64,000 nucleotides of DNA from Chimonanthus salicifolius (lineage: Eukaryota > Streptophyta > Magnoliopsida > Laurales > Calycanthaceae), in NCBI GenBank assembly GCA_013350335.1, contig CM023538.1:52992769-53056768 (forward strand), read 5' to 3'. A program made the translations under genes and the position numbers. Shown in pieces: positions 20,990-32,320 of the stretch. The notes under the pieces are model-generated. The model was not told the DNA's origin. It saw only the letters and a list, made by a program, of their open reading frames with translations, and ran no database searches. Within the stretch, counting starts at the first letter, position 1. The number at the start of each line of letters is the position of its first letter.

Positions 20990-23960
20990 ATGCCTCATAC
21001 AACCCTTCTCTCTTCCCGCGGGTGCGGGTACTCTATTCATGGTGGTCGAGCTCAACAATTTGGATATGGCGGTCTATATGTTTATTCTTCATCTCACTCT
21101 GGTCGAGGTGGCCGTCGTCACACCGATTGCAATCGAGGATGTTCCCAATCTTCTCTAGGCATTATTGGACATTCCCCTTTCCCTGTTGTTCCGTGTCAAA
21201 TCTTCTTCATGATTGGTCACATTGCTGCTTTATGCCACCAGCACTACCGTAAACATACTCATTTTGAGAACGCTCATAAATCTCCCTTCACCGGCATGCA
21301 GATTGCTCGACCAGTTGATCCCAAATGGTATCCAGACATTGGCGCCACCAACCACATGCCTGGTGATGTTCGTTCCCTACACTATAAGTCCACTTAAACA
21401 GGTATGGATCAAGTTGTATTGGGTAACGATGAATTTTCTTCCTATTGCGCACATTGGTCATCTCTTTCTTTTCTTCTGATAACTATCAGTTTCAACTTTC
21501 TCGTGTTCTTCATGTTCCTCATATGCATAAGAATCTTTTATCTGTTACACAGTTCACTAAGGATAATTCTGTTAGCTTCACTTCATTTCCATGGGACTTT
21601 ATTATTCGTGACTTACGTACTGGCGCTATTTTGTTTCAAGGCAGATGTGAAGCTGATCTTATCCTATGAAACCTAGCCCTCACTCTGCTCAAGCTCTCAG
21701 AGCCTCTTGCTCTTCAGCATCACTCTAGCACCAGCACCTTGGTCATCCCTCACACCAAGTTTTACAGGTGCTTGATTGGACTAAGAGTTTAGACTCTTCT
21801 CTTTCATTTTCTCACTCTACCTTTTGTAGCCATTGTGCGTTAGGCAAGTCTATGCGCTGTCCTTTTTTCTTCTCATGTTTATAATAGTGTTGTCCTATTT
21901 CATTTAGTTCATTCTAATGTATGGATGTCTCATATTTCTTCTGTTTTCGATTTTCGTTATCATGTCTTGTTTACTGATGATTGTACCAGATACTCTTAGA
22001 TTTTTCCTATGCACAAGAAATCAAAAATCTTTTATCATTTTTCCCATTTCGTTGCATTTGTTTCAAATCATTTCTCTACTTCCATTAAGCAATTACAGAG
22101 TGATAGACGTAAAGAATATGTTAATCATTCCTTTTGTCATCTGTGTGCGCAAAAAGGGATTCATCACCTTTTCTCATGTCCCCATACCCCGCAAGAAAAT
22201 GGTATTGCGGAATGTAAACATCGCCATATATCGCAGATGTGTCGTACCTTGCTCATTGCATCTCACCTTCCCCAAAACCTTTAGGCTGAAGCCCTCTCAC
22301 GCTGTGTACCTCATCAATCGCCTCCCCACCCAAGTCCTCAATTAGTCCTCACCATTTCAGAAATTATTTGTTTATACACCAGACTATATGTCCCTTCGTA
22401 CTTTTGGTTGTGCATACTTCCCTTATCTAGGATATTATGTTACTAACAAATTGCAACCAAGATCTTTTAAATGTGTTTTTCTGGGTTACATCACTCAACA
22501 CAAAGGCTACAGGTGTCTTCAACAGCCCACTGGACGAGTCTATATTTCTTGACACGTTGTGTTCAATGAAGCAGTGTTCCCTTATGCATCGGGCCCCTTG
22601 ACAGTTGCTAGACCACCATCGTCTGACGTGGTTTTTATCCCGCTCATTACTTCGTTGGCACATGCACCATTGCTGCCTCTTCATCAACAAGCAGGCATTG
22701 ACTATGATGAAACCTTCAACCCTGTTGTCAAGCCCACTATCATCCGCACTGTTCTCAGTCTCGCGATCTCTTCAACTTGGCTCATTCATCAATTAAATGT
22801 CAAGATTGTTTTTCTTCATGGCTACCTTACTGAAGAAGTCTACATGGCTCAACCACCGGGCTTTGTTGACCCCCATCACCCTCATCATGTTTGCAAACTC
22901 CATAGAGCCATTTATGGCTTGAAGCAAGCACCACGTGCCTGGCTTCGGCTATTTAGGTCTTTTCTTCTTTCTTATGGTTTTAAGCAGAACTGGCAGTTTT
23001 ATGTTTATATTTCTACGGGCCTCACATATTATGATTCTCTTGCTCTATGTGGATGATATTGCTCTCAATGGCAACATTCCTTCACTCGACGACTGGGTAC
23101 TGAGTTTGAAATCAAGGATCTTGAAAAACTTCATTACTTTTTGGGCATCGAAGTGACTCATCGCTCTCAAGGGTTACATTTGTCTCAAAATAACTACACC
23201 ATTGACATTCTTCGACAACAGTGATATGCTTGGTTGCAAACCGTGTTCTACCCCCGTTGCTGCTAAGACACAGTTGTCTTCTACTACTGGTGATTTTCTC
23301 TTTGATCATTCTGAGTATCGGCATCTCGTTGGCACACTTCAAAATCTCACACTTACTTGGCATGATATTGCTTATGCTGTGCATATTGCTTCTTAGTTCA
23401 TGAGTCAGCCTCGCACTCTTCATTTAGACGTTGTTAAGCGTATCTTGCACTATCTCAAAGGCTCCCTTGGTCGTGACCTGCACATCACGCATGCGATGCA
23501 ACCCTTACGCTTGGTTGCTTACTCTGATGCAGTTTGAGCTGATTGTCCTGATAGTCATCGCTCCACTACTGGTAATCGTATCTTTCTAGATCCCAACTTA
23601 CTTTCATGGTGTGCAAAGAAACAACCAACGGTCTTTCGCTCCAGTGCTAAGGCTGAATATTGGGCCTTGCTTCTACTTGTGCTGACACTGTTTGGATTCT
23701 GAACCTCTTTCGCGACCTTGGTTTTACTTTCACTTCTCCGACACTACTTCTATGTGATAACCTCAGTGCCACATAAATGATTACTAATTGTGCTCCATGT
23801 TAGGACTAAACACATTGAGCTTGATTATAAATTTACTTTAGGCACTCATCAGATTTAGTTCGTGTCTTCTCAAGATCAACTAGCTGATATCTTCACCAAG
23901 GGTCTACCAAAGCACCGCTTCTTAGCACTTAGTTCCAAACTCGTCGCAGCTCCACCATCA
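20990..23960 (+). pseudogene. Copia B gag-pol remnant
   Basis: The order runs as follows. A gag zinc knuckle lies near 21195-21240, where CQIFFMIGHIAALC has lost the second Cys. A protease site WYPDIGATNH lies near 21330. An integrase segment with TPQENGIAECKHRH at 22185 keeps the usual Glu. Reverse transcriptase runs from 22690 (DYDETFNPVVK, IYGLKQAPRAW, LYVDDI at 23047). RNase H lies at 23510-23920, with [14 protein letters not shown] and QLADIFTKGLP. Many stops and frameshifts break the frame, so no functional polyprotein is made. It is closely related to copia C at 25672. Confidence 0.85.
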
Positions 23961-24158
23961 CCGTCGAGTTTGCGGGGGAGTATTAACGGATATAGTTGAT
24001 TTGTATTCTAGAGTCTTAATTGATTTGTGTTTTGCTCTAGAGTCCTAGGTGACTCGTGATTGTATTGCAACTGTAATCCCTAAATCATGGGATTCCTATT
24101 CTTATAAATTTGGATATCAATGACAAAGGCTATGAGCCACTATTCTCAGACTTCAACA

Positions 24159-24980
24159 GAAGCCACACCAGGCACCCAAAACCAACCACAAAGGCTAGAA
24201 GAAAGAGAAGCCCACATCCCAAGCCAGGGAGAGAAAGATTAATGAACCCACATCATGGGCAAGGAAACACGCCATGGATGGGTCAAGAGATAGCCAACAC
24301 ATCACCACTAGGGGGTTATGGCTAAGGCTAGATAGATCATCAAAATAACGCCTGAGAAATTGGTCAGGAATAGGAACAATGTATGAGCTAGAGCAAGACA
24401 AACGATGTAAAAGAGCTTCAGTAGAAATATGATGAGTATAAGAGTGCAAATTTTTGGAGAGCTGTTTCGGCATACACATAGTTCTCAGAGTTCCTGAAGT
24501 AAATCTGCTTGAGTTTCATGCTCCTCTCGATCAGACACACAAGGCTATGCTGACACCCAAGTAGACAGACATAGGTGTTCTGATTGCATAGAGGCCAGTG
24601 ACGGGAGCCAAGAATCTCCCCCATAGCTCCAAGGTGTAGACAACGAAAGTAGTAAAAAATTTCAAAACGAAATAAGTGCAGCAAAAGGGTAAAAGAGGCA
24701 GAATGGACACTACTAATGTAGGTAGCGGGATACTTCAGAGGACGAGGGGCAGTCGAAGGAAGATCCCACATAGAAGAGAAATCGCTAGAAACATGCAGAT
24801 TATCGTTAGAGAGAACAAATAGCTTTCTGGATCTAATATCCCTCGTCAAGGAATTACATATTTTTGAGGGCTGCTGGAGTGATGAAGAAAGACAAGTGAG
24901 TTTCGCTCCCTCCAGCAATGCCAGATAAGAGTATGAACAAACAGTCTGGCCACAAGGAGAGTTAGGTGAAAAGAAGAGGA
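24159..24980 (-). other. LINE-like or unknown sequence flanking copia B
   Basis: A minus-strand open frame runs 24918-24418 (166 codons), but I recognise no domain. Since the sequence on the other side of copia B looks like a LINE 3' end on the minus strand, this may be its upstream part. Function unsupported. Confidence 0.3.
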
Positions 24981-24989
24981 GTTGATTAG

Positions 24990-25277
24990 TTGTTTTGCAC
25001 GTTGAGTGATTTCGCTGCTAAAGGTGGAAGAGTTAAGTTTCGGCGTGAGCAGATTCGAAACAGTGCAAAAAAAGCTGCAGTGAAGGAGGTGCAGTCGATC
25101 CTCCTAAGCATGAAGACAAAAAAGGGAAAGGGTGTCACAAGGAATTCCCAAGACATGGAGGAATTTCTTAATCTTGACCTCCTCGTTGAAGTAGAACTAG
25201 CAGAAGATGGAATATCGGTTAATATTACCCTTGAACCAAGTGAACTCGAGTGCGTCAGGAGAAGCATTGTATTGTAG
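24990..25277 (+). CDS. Unidentified 95-residue open frame, possible gene fragment
   Basis: The frame runs from ATG to TAG. The product is charged and lysine-rich in its first half (RREQIRNSAKKAAVKEVQS, KTKKGKG) and acidic in the second (EEFLNLDLLVEVELAEDGIS). This composition looks more protein-like than that of its neighbours. I do not recognise it. No splice context, promoter or paralogue is visible in the window, and the opposite strand also has a 107-codon frame. It could be a captured exon, part of an unrecognised transposon, or chance. Confidence 0.25.
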   Translation: MFCTLSDFAAKGGRVKFRREQIRNSAKKAAVKEVQSILLSMKTKKGKGVTRNSQDMEEFLNLDLLVEVELAEDGISVNITLEPSELECVRRSIVL

Positions 25278-25280
25278 GAT

Positions 25281-25671
25281 GCCCAGAGTTGAGGATAGGC
25301 TGAATACAATACATATGTTCTAAGAATATTGACCGTAATTTTCGCATGTATTCATTTAGAATAAATGTATTCATTTGCAAGAAAATGTATTCATTTCTTG
25401 ACTGTAAAATTTTCGACCTACTCAGTTCAAATTGTTCGGACGATCACAAAGGATCAATAAAACGGCTATATATAAGTATAAGATCAATCGGGCGAAGGAA
25501 AAATGAATTGTCTGTTCAATTGGACGATTATATAAGTATAAGATCGTGCGAACGAACACAAAATGAACTGGCTGTTCGTTTGGACAAAAAAATGAAAGGG
25601 CAAAATGGTAATTTGCCACCCAAAAATGAAAATCGGTGTCTGTTAGTAGGAAAACACGATGTCTATATGTC
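25281..25671. other. Non-coding stretch with short repeats
   Basis: TATATAAGTATAAGATC occurs twice (25468-25484, 25529-25545), each in a similar context of about 60 bp with GAACGA and TGTTCG words. No gene is supported. Confidence 0.4.
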
Positions 25672-26962
25672 GAGCCTTCTCTTCCACTATCCTATCACCT
25701 TAATCAACCCCCTCCTTTAAGCATTGACCTTTTACCCCATTAAACACCACCAACTCCAACTTATTGACCATTCCATACCTTAGCCAACTTTTCATTAGAT
25801 TCTAATTAATCCCTTAATTTATCCCTCATGTTCATCCACCAAACATCTCTCAGAACATGCCTTCACTTGCATGTTGACCGAACCGATTTACTTGTGGTCC
25901 AGTTTGACCTTCCTTCACACCGTTGACCACATCCATTATACCTCATATCTCCTTTAAACCCCCATTTAACCTCCTTTTTTTTTAAAGAAAAAAAAATTGT
26001 TTTTCCCCTCAACACCACCAAAATTGCCAGCATGCCTCATACAACCCTTCTCTCTTCCCGCGGGTGCGGGTACTCTATTCGTGGTGGTCGAACTCAACAA
26101 TTTGGATATAGCGGTCTATGTGTCTATTCTTCATCTCACTCTGGTTGAGAGGCCCTCGTCACACGGATTGCAATCGAGGATGTCCCCAATCTTCTCTAGG
26201 CATTATTGGACATTCCCCTTTCCCTATTGTTCCGTGTCAGATCTGCTTCACGATTGGTCACATTGCTGCTATATGCCACCAGCACTACCGTAAACATACT
26301 CATTTTGAGAACCTCATAAATCTCCCTTCACCAGCATGCAAACTGCTCGGCTAGTTAATCCCAACTGGTATCCAGACACTGGCGCCATCAACCACATGCC
26401 TGGTGATGTTCGTTCCCTAAGCTATAAGTCCACTTATACAGGTATGGTTCAAATTGTATTAGGTAACAATGATTTTCTTCCTATTGCGCACACTGGTCAT
26501 CTCTCTTTTTCTTCTGGTTACTCCCAGTTTCAACTTTCTCATGTTCTTCATGTTCCCTATATACATAAGAATCTTTTATCGGTTGCACAATCTACTAAGG
26601 ATAATTTTGTTAGCTTCACTTTCTTTTTTTGGGGCTTTATTATTTGTAACTTACATACTGATGCTATTTTGTTTCAAGGAAGATGTGAAGCTGGTCTTTA
26701 TCTTATGAAACCCAACCCTTGCTCTGTTCAAGCTCTCATAGCCTCTTTCTCTCAGCATCACTCTGGCACCAGCGCCTTGGTCATCCCTCACACCAAGTTT
26801 TACAGGTGCTTGCTTGGACTAAGAGTTTAGGCTTTTCTCTTTCGTTTTCTCACTCTACCTTTTGTAGCCATTGTGCGTTAGGCAAGTCTATACGCCTTTT
26901 TTTTTCTTCTCATGTTCATAGTAGTGTTGCCCCATTTCATTTAGTTCATTTTAATGTATGGA
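25672..26962 (+). pseudogene. Copia C, partial second copy of the copia B family
   Basis: This matches 20622-21920 of copia B closely. The gag zinc knuckle is intact here (CQICFTIGHIAAIC, near 26238-26279) and the protease site reads WYPDTGAINH. A GAG-pre-integrase segment HQRLGHPSHQVLQ...CSHCALGK follows. It begins without an LTR at about 25672 and is cut at 26963 by another LTR. The rest of integrase, reverse transcriptase and RNase H is not found beyond. Confidence 0.8.
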
Positions 26963-28130
26963 TATCACACCCCGAACCCAGTTGTGGGCCAGAACAAGAC
27001 TTAATTTTTTTTTTTTAAACCATAACACTATAATAATCCAATAACTTTCTTTTATTATAATTACGCTACTCATGTCAGTCTCTAGCTAATCCAAACACAC
27101 TTATAAAGTTACTCGAATGGTTTCTTCTTTGTCCGACACATCAACCCGATCGATATGTTGTCTGAGACCCTGGTCGACCCATTGACAGAGGCGATGCATC
27201 AACTAGATAATCCATCTATTGCTACACTCTAGCTTTGGGTCCTGTTATCATGTACAATCATTTATGTCGACACATTGACATTCACGATCAGTCGACTACG
27301 TGTCGAGACCGTCGATGCATCGTTCGGATGTATCGACCATCAGACGGTTTATAATTTAGTGAAACACTCAGACAGATACTATCGTATCTGTCGACATATC
27401 GAGTCTATTTTGGTCGATACATCGGCAGACACGTGATATCGGGGTCACCTATTAATCCTCTCGACACATCGAGAAATTCGATGTGTTGTTATTGTGTATT
27501 GGAATGCCGACACATCGTCCAGACATGTCGACAACCAGACCTATTGTAAAACTCCAAAACTCTCAGATCGATACTATCGTGAGGCTCAATCTATCGTCGA
27601 TATTCCAGTCGACATATCGACAGTTTTGACATATCTAAGGTACCTTCGCTTACATATTGTTAGCTACGTCAAATACACATGTCGACATATTGACGGTGTC
27701 GATGTATCGTCTTGACATTTCAAAGTGTTGTTAGGTCAGTTATTCTTAACTGATTCTTCTCCATTTTTGCATTCTAAAGGACAATAACATAATAAACACA
27801 CCAACACACAAGCGTATTGCATATAAATATCAAACTTATAGACATAAAGTTTTAATGCCACATGAGGCACACTATTATAAAAAAAAATATAGAAAACAGT
27901 CCAAGGTTCGCTAGTTTCTACTTGCGGGAAACCACAATAAATTCCAAGTTCCGACTCTTAACGAGGCACCATTGGTTCCTCAATTCCATCTTCAGGCTCA
28001 TACCCTGCATTGTGAGGGATGTGAGCTACTAGCCCAGTGGGGAGAACTCAAATAAATCAGAAACCATGGCATGCATGTGACAGGATATCAATGCAGATGA
28101 ACCTACCAACCAATGATCCATTTTTATCTA
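26963..28130 (-). mobile_element. Partial long LTR, minus strand, cutting copia C
   Basis: On the minus strand this ends ...GTTCGGGGTGTGATA, close to the GGGGTGTGACA ending of plant Ty3-type LTRs. It also contains TAGTAGCTCACATCCC at 28018-28033. Copia B continues without interruption at the equivalent point (21925). The far end is not resolved and 28130 is a rough limit. A palindrome cluster of GTCGACA words lies at 27120-27720. Confidence 0.6.
27120..27720. repeat. Cluster of ATGTCGACAT/CGATACATCG palindromes
   Basis: About twenty occurrences of GTCGACA(C/T)AT, CGATGTGT and CGACATATCG half-sites, with a repeated frame such as CAGAT(A/C)GATACTATCGT (27371, 27564). Irregular spacing. It lies inside the LTR-like sequence at 26963-28130. 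Confidence 0.65.
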
Positions 28131-28359
28131 GGATCATTCCTTTAGAACACTGTTTATATTTATGGTCCTATACCGATATTTACCACCAAGTCCTTTGAGA
28201 CTGAAGGAGTATATTTTAATGGTGAAAATCAAGTCTATCTTTTCCAACATACCCAAAGCTTTAGTGTCCAAATCTTTAACTAAAAAAATAAAAATGATTA
28301 TATTTGTAACTTTGAAATGTTGTGAATAGAACTACCTACCACTAAATTGAATTCATCAT
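28131..28359. other. AT-rich non-coding stretch
   Basis: No gene is supported. It probably includes the unresolved end of the preceding LTR. Confidence 0.4.
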
Positions 28360-30040
28360 AAAGAACTTAATTCAACTAGCCTCATAGGTGCAACTACCAC
28401 ATTTAAATGGACCCAAGTACATCTAGTAAAGACATTAATGCAAAACCATACAAGCAAGTTGACTCTGATGAGCACAAGAAAATTACTATTTTACCCTTGT
28501 ATTTGGACTAGTTAGCCTTATTTTGTGTATTTTATGATATATCTAATGGGATTTTGGAAATTTTACAGGATTTATAGGGAAATACAAGATATGAGAATTC
28601 AAATGGTGAATTTTGCAATTTATGGGCATTAGTTGATATTTTTTGAAAGTTAGAATTTTTAATAATTATTTTACCATAATTTTAGGGTTTTTATTTGTAA
28701 AATAATTAATTCAAATCCATTTACGAGAGTTTAGATTAATTTAGTTATTTTTAGAATTGAATGTAAGTGGTAAAATTATTTATTAGATTTTTCATACTTT
28801 AAAAAGCCCAATTATTAGCCCATTAAGAAAAGCAAATGAAGAAATCCACATGTGTGAAGTCTATTTTCATCAAGATACATATGAGGAAATTCAAAATTTA
28901 CAGGTCAAAGAGGATTTTCAAATTTGGCAAGTGGAGTGAGGAAAAAGAAACAAAATAAGAAGTGGAGAAAAAAAAAAGGAAGGTTTGACATAGTTTCAGT
29001 ATTTTGGCCATAAAGTTCCAATGCATTGTAATTCTTAATTCCAATTTTATTAATAATTGAAAGGCAGAAAAACCCTTAGAAATATGGTTTTCCACTTATT
29101 TATTTTTGTATGATGAAAGTTTGATTTTATTTTAATTCTTTTTATGGATTTATGTGAGAAATTACTCTAAGGTATTCAATGAAAGCAGAAAAAACCTTTA
29201 GACTGAATAAAACTTGATTTTTTAGTCTAAGGCTCTTTATATGAGCATAAAACCTTTTAGATTTGGAATTACAAGTGGAAATTCTATTTAGCCTAAGGCC
29301 GGATTTGAATTTTCTTAGTTTAATGGATCTCATAAATTTCATATTTAGAATTTTAATGGATGAAAAATTTGAGTGCATGATAAATAATAAATGTGAGATC
29401 CGTATTCTAAAACTTGATATTATTTTTAAAATGTGGGAAATAAAGCCTCCCTAATTCTTTAATCCAGTTCCATTGTAAATATGTACAGAGGTAATTTTAG
29501 GTATTTTCAATTTTATTTTTGTTTATAAAAACTCAAAATTCTTGAAATTGGTGAACTAGGTTGGTAAATTAATTAATTGCATATTAATTTTGTTTTCTAA
29601 GTTAGATTAAGATTGCTTATATTTTTAGATTAAATCCACCATCTTATTTCAAGTTCACAAATTTTAATTTTCCATTTCGTTTTCTATTATTAGAATGTTT
29701 CTAAATTAAATTTAAAATACATAGACTAGAGAAATAATTCCATATTCATGATTTATCTCCATATTTCCTAAATTTGTTAAATTACGTAATTCAGTAGTGT
29801 ATTTTTTACAGATATATTTTCCTAACTTCCGATGGGTTTGACCTCGCACTCAATCGCTATACTATCTAATGGTTCATACGCTTGCGAGTTATAAATTTAA
29901 AATTTGTACAACAAGTTTTTGGTACTTCATCAGAAAGAACTTATTTCAACTAGCCTCATTAATGCAACTACCACATTTAAATGGATCCAAGTACATCTGG
30001 TAAGGACATTAATGCAAAACCATACAAGCAAGTTGACTCC
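28360..30040. mobile_element. ~1.44-kb LTR relic flanked by ~115-bp direct repeats
   Basis: TGATGAGCACAAGAAAATTA (28469) to TTTGTACAACA (29912) looks like a single LTR. It is followed by AGTTTTTGG, the start of the AGTTTTTGGCGCC junction typical of Athila/Tat-type Ty3 elements, which is cut after nine bases. The preceding GGGTTTGACCTCGCACTC and ACGCTTGCGAG (near 29835-29890) also fit. Copies of a 115-bp sequence (28354-28468 and 29926-30038, containing CAAGTACATCT) flank it. No coding domain survives. Confidence 0.6.
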
Positions 30041-31639
30041 ACTCATTATCTTTTTTTTTTTACCTGAGTCATTATTTCCCCTTCATTTTTACCATTTATC
30101 CCTTATTTACCATTCATTGCCTTATTCTTACCATTCTTGTCTGAGATACCTCTTTCTCACCTATCCAGGTCTTTCAAACGTTGTGTTCTCTTTCTCTGGT
30201 GTCATCTCTCTCATCTAAACTTGTTCTTGTTCTTTTCTTAACTTGATTGCCATTAGATTTTATTTAGAGAATGTTGTTTTCCAAACTTAAATTTTAATTG
30301 ATGATTTGGATCACTCATATATATTTAGAATGTATTTTATTAGCATTCTAAGTTGACTAATGAATTTTTTTCCTCTAACTTATGTATAAATGTGATGGAA
30401 TTTACAAAATTGTATTTAATGAAAAAAGAAAGGGAATTGATTGGTATACCAATACTTTTACTCTTGGTCCATCAAAATTAAGTGAAATATCAATTTTATC
30501 CAAACAAATGAGAAGACAGAAAAAAGAGGGTTCAAAAAAATTTAGACAAGTAGTATTTCCACTTAATTTTAGTGCACTTAAGATTGGTGTACCAATCACT
30601 TTCTAAAAAGGAATTATGGTCTTTTATTTATATTATGATTTTCCATAAAAAAAACTTTTTAAAAACAACAATATCTATAAAAAATTCTAAATGAATTTCT
30701 TTAATCAAATTGAAGTACTTAGAATTTTAATTTTACTAGAAATGAAAATTCTAAATTAGAGTATTATATATCAATAAGTGGGCCCACTAAAATAGTCCAA
30801 GAGACCAAGACCACTTTTGCATTTGGACCTTATTGTCACCAATCATGCAAGGACAGTGACGAAGGTGTCCACATATTTCATCCCACAAATCCCTATTATG
30901 CAAAGACAAGGACCGATGATGAGTCCGTTAGCCTTAAACGTGTATCGCGCTTATTGACATTTTAGTTTTTTGTCCTTGAACCTTTTAGGAGAAAAAAATC
31001 TATCATTTGCACTTGAGAAAATAAGGAAACAAATTTATAATAGAAAATGTGAACCATATTTGAACTTTTCTTAATAAAAAATATTAGTGTATGTTTTTAT
31101 TTTATAGATGATAGTAAGTGAACAAAAGGATGAGTTTAATACCTATGTTATGCTTATTTACGTAATTGAAGACCAGAAACATCTATCTTCATCTCTTTCT
31201 CTCAAGTCTTCTCGCTCATCTAAGTTTGTTCTTTTCTCTATTTAGAGAAAGTTGTTTTCCAAACCTAAATTTTTTAAAAAATTACTGTCCTAATTTGTGA
31301 GATTTTTCTAATTTTTCATGCTCTTGGAAGACTAATACAGTCTCCTACGCCTAGCATATGACATTGATATTGTGGTTAGAATTTAATACATCTTAATTGA
31401 TCCGATAATCCAGACGTTTGGGTGACAATGGATAGAACTATAGCGGAAAAAGATGAGAAAACAAGAGAGACGAAAGATTTTGGGAAGATAATTCTTCCTC
31501 TTTTTGGTCTTTTCTTTAATTTCTCTGAAAGATTGTACAATCCGGAGGTTCTGGCATGCATCCACAGGTTGGCGACTGCCAAAAACAAAAGAGAAAAGGG
31601 ATAAAAGTGGGCAAAAACTCCCCAGAACCGTCAAAAAAT
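30041..31639. repeat. Diverged copy 1 of a local non-coding repeat block
   Basis: Segments recur elsewhere: 30660-30815 matches 35245-35390; 31000-31170 matches 34300-34475 and 37100-37300; 30100-30330 resembles 31190-31290 and 32270-32330. At 30845-30960 there is a single decayed unit of the 156-bp repeat that is tandemly amplified at 32321. Open frames here are short and unrecognised. Confidence 0.55.
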
Positions 31640-32090
31640 GCTCTAATCGTCGGCAGTTTTCACGTACCAGTAGATTGGTACGTCGACTGATATTGTTCAA
31701 TGAATGTGCCAAATGATGTACCAGTCGACTGGTACCATTAGAGAGCTGTCTGTTTTTTACAGACAGACACTAAACAATGTACCAGTCGATTGGTGGATCG
31801 ACTGGTACTGTTCACAAACTATGTAGACGATGTACCAGCCGACTGGTGGATCTACTAGGACCATCAGGGAACTGTCTGTTCTTACAGACAGACAGTAGAC
31901 GATGAACAAGTCGACTGGTGGATCGACTAGTACTATTCACAGACTGTATTAGACAATGTACTAGTCAACTGGTGCATCGATTGGAACCATCTGAGAGTGA
32001 TTTGTAGCAAAGTACAGTCACTAGATGATGTACCAGTCGACTGGTGGATCAACTGATACCCTTAAAGACTTATTTTCTTCATTTTTAAGT
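31640..32090. repeat. Cluster of GTACCAGTCGACTGGTAC palindromes
   Basis: Five to six units of roughly 70-110 bp, each with GTACCAGTCGACTGGT and often a second GGATCGACTGGTAC. Some are joined by GAGAGCTGTCTGTT..ACAGACAGAC hairpins (31743-31771, 31867-31893). It resembles the palindrome-rich part of other LTRs here, but no LTR ends are seen. Confidence 0.75.
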
Positions 32091-32320
32091 CTTTAAACAA
32101 AAATACAACAAGAGAAAACAAGGAAATGCATGGAAATACATGAAAATACAATAATGGGAGAGATCCTCCTCGATCATTAATTGTTTATCATCTGTTGCAT
32201 TTCAAATACACTAATTGAATTTCAATAATATATTTGAGCTATTATCAATAATATTTGTAGACATCTTAAATAATTATTAATTGATAATTTGGATCAGTCA
32301 TATAAATTTAGAATTTATTT

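Larger units (their letters stand above)
17649..24158 (+). mobile_element. Ty1/copia element B, nearly full length but decayed
   Basis: Short LTRs lie at 17649-17821 and 23981-24158, both starting TATAAAC/TATTAAC and ending CTTCAACA. TGGTGCAGAG follows the first as a weak primer-binding site, and GCGGGGGAG (972-980 of 23 kb) is the polypurine tract. Domain order is gag zinc knuckle, protease, integrase, reverse transcriptase, RNase H, as in copia. The flanks GAAAG and GAAGC match poorly, so a target duplication is not established. A TRIM-type LTR sits inside at 18651-18975. The stretch 17822-20985 should hold most of gag but none is recognisable. Confidence 0.85.

Noticed and set aside
20990..23960. 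Endogenous pararetrovirus
   Set aside because: Domain order is protease-integrase-reverse transcriptase-RNase H with LTRs, which is Ty1/copia; no movement-protein or coat features seen.
30382..30606. 74-codon lysine-rich frame
   Set aside because: Lies in an AT-rich repeated block and is not preserved in the related copies.
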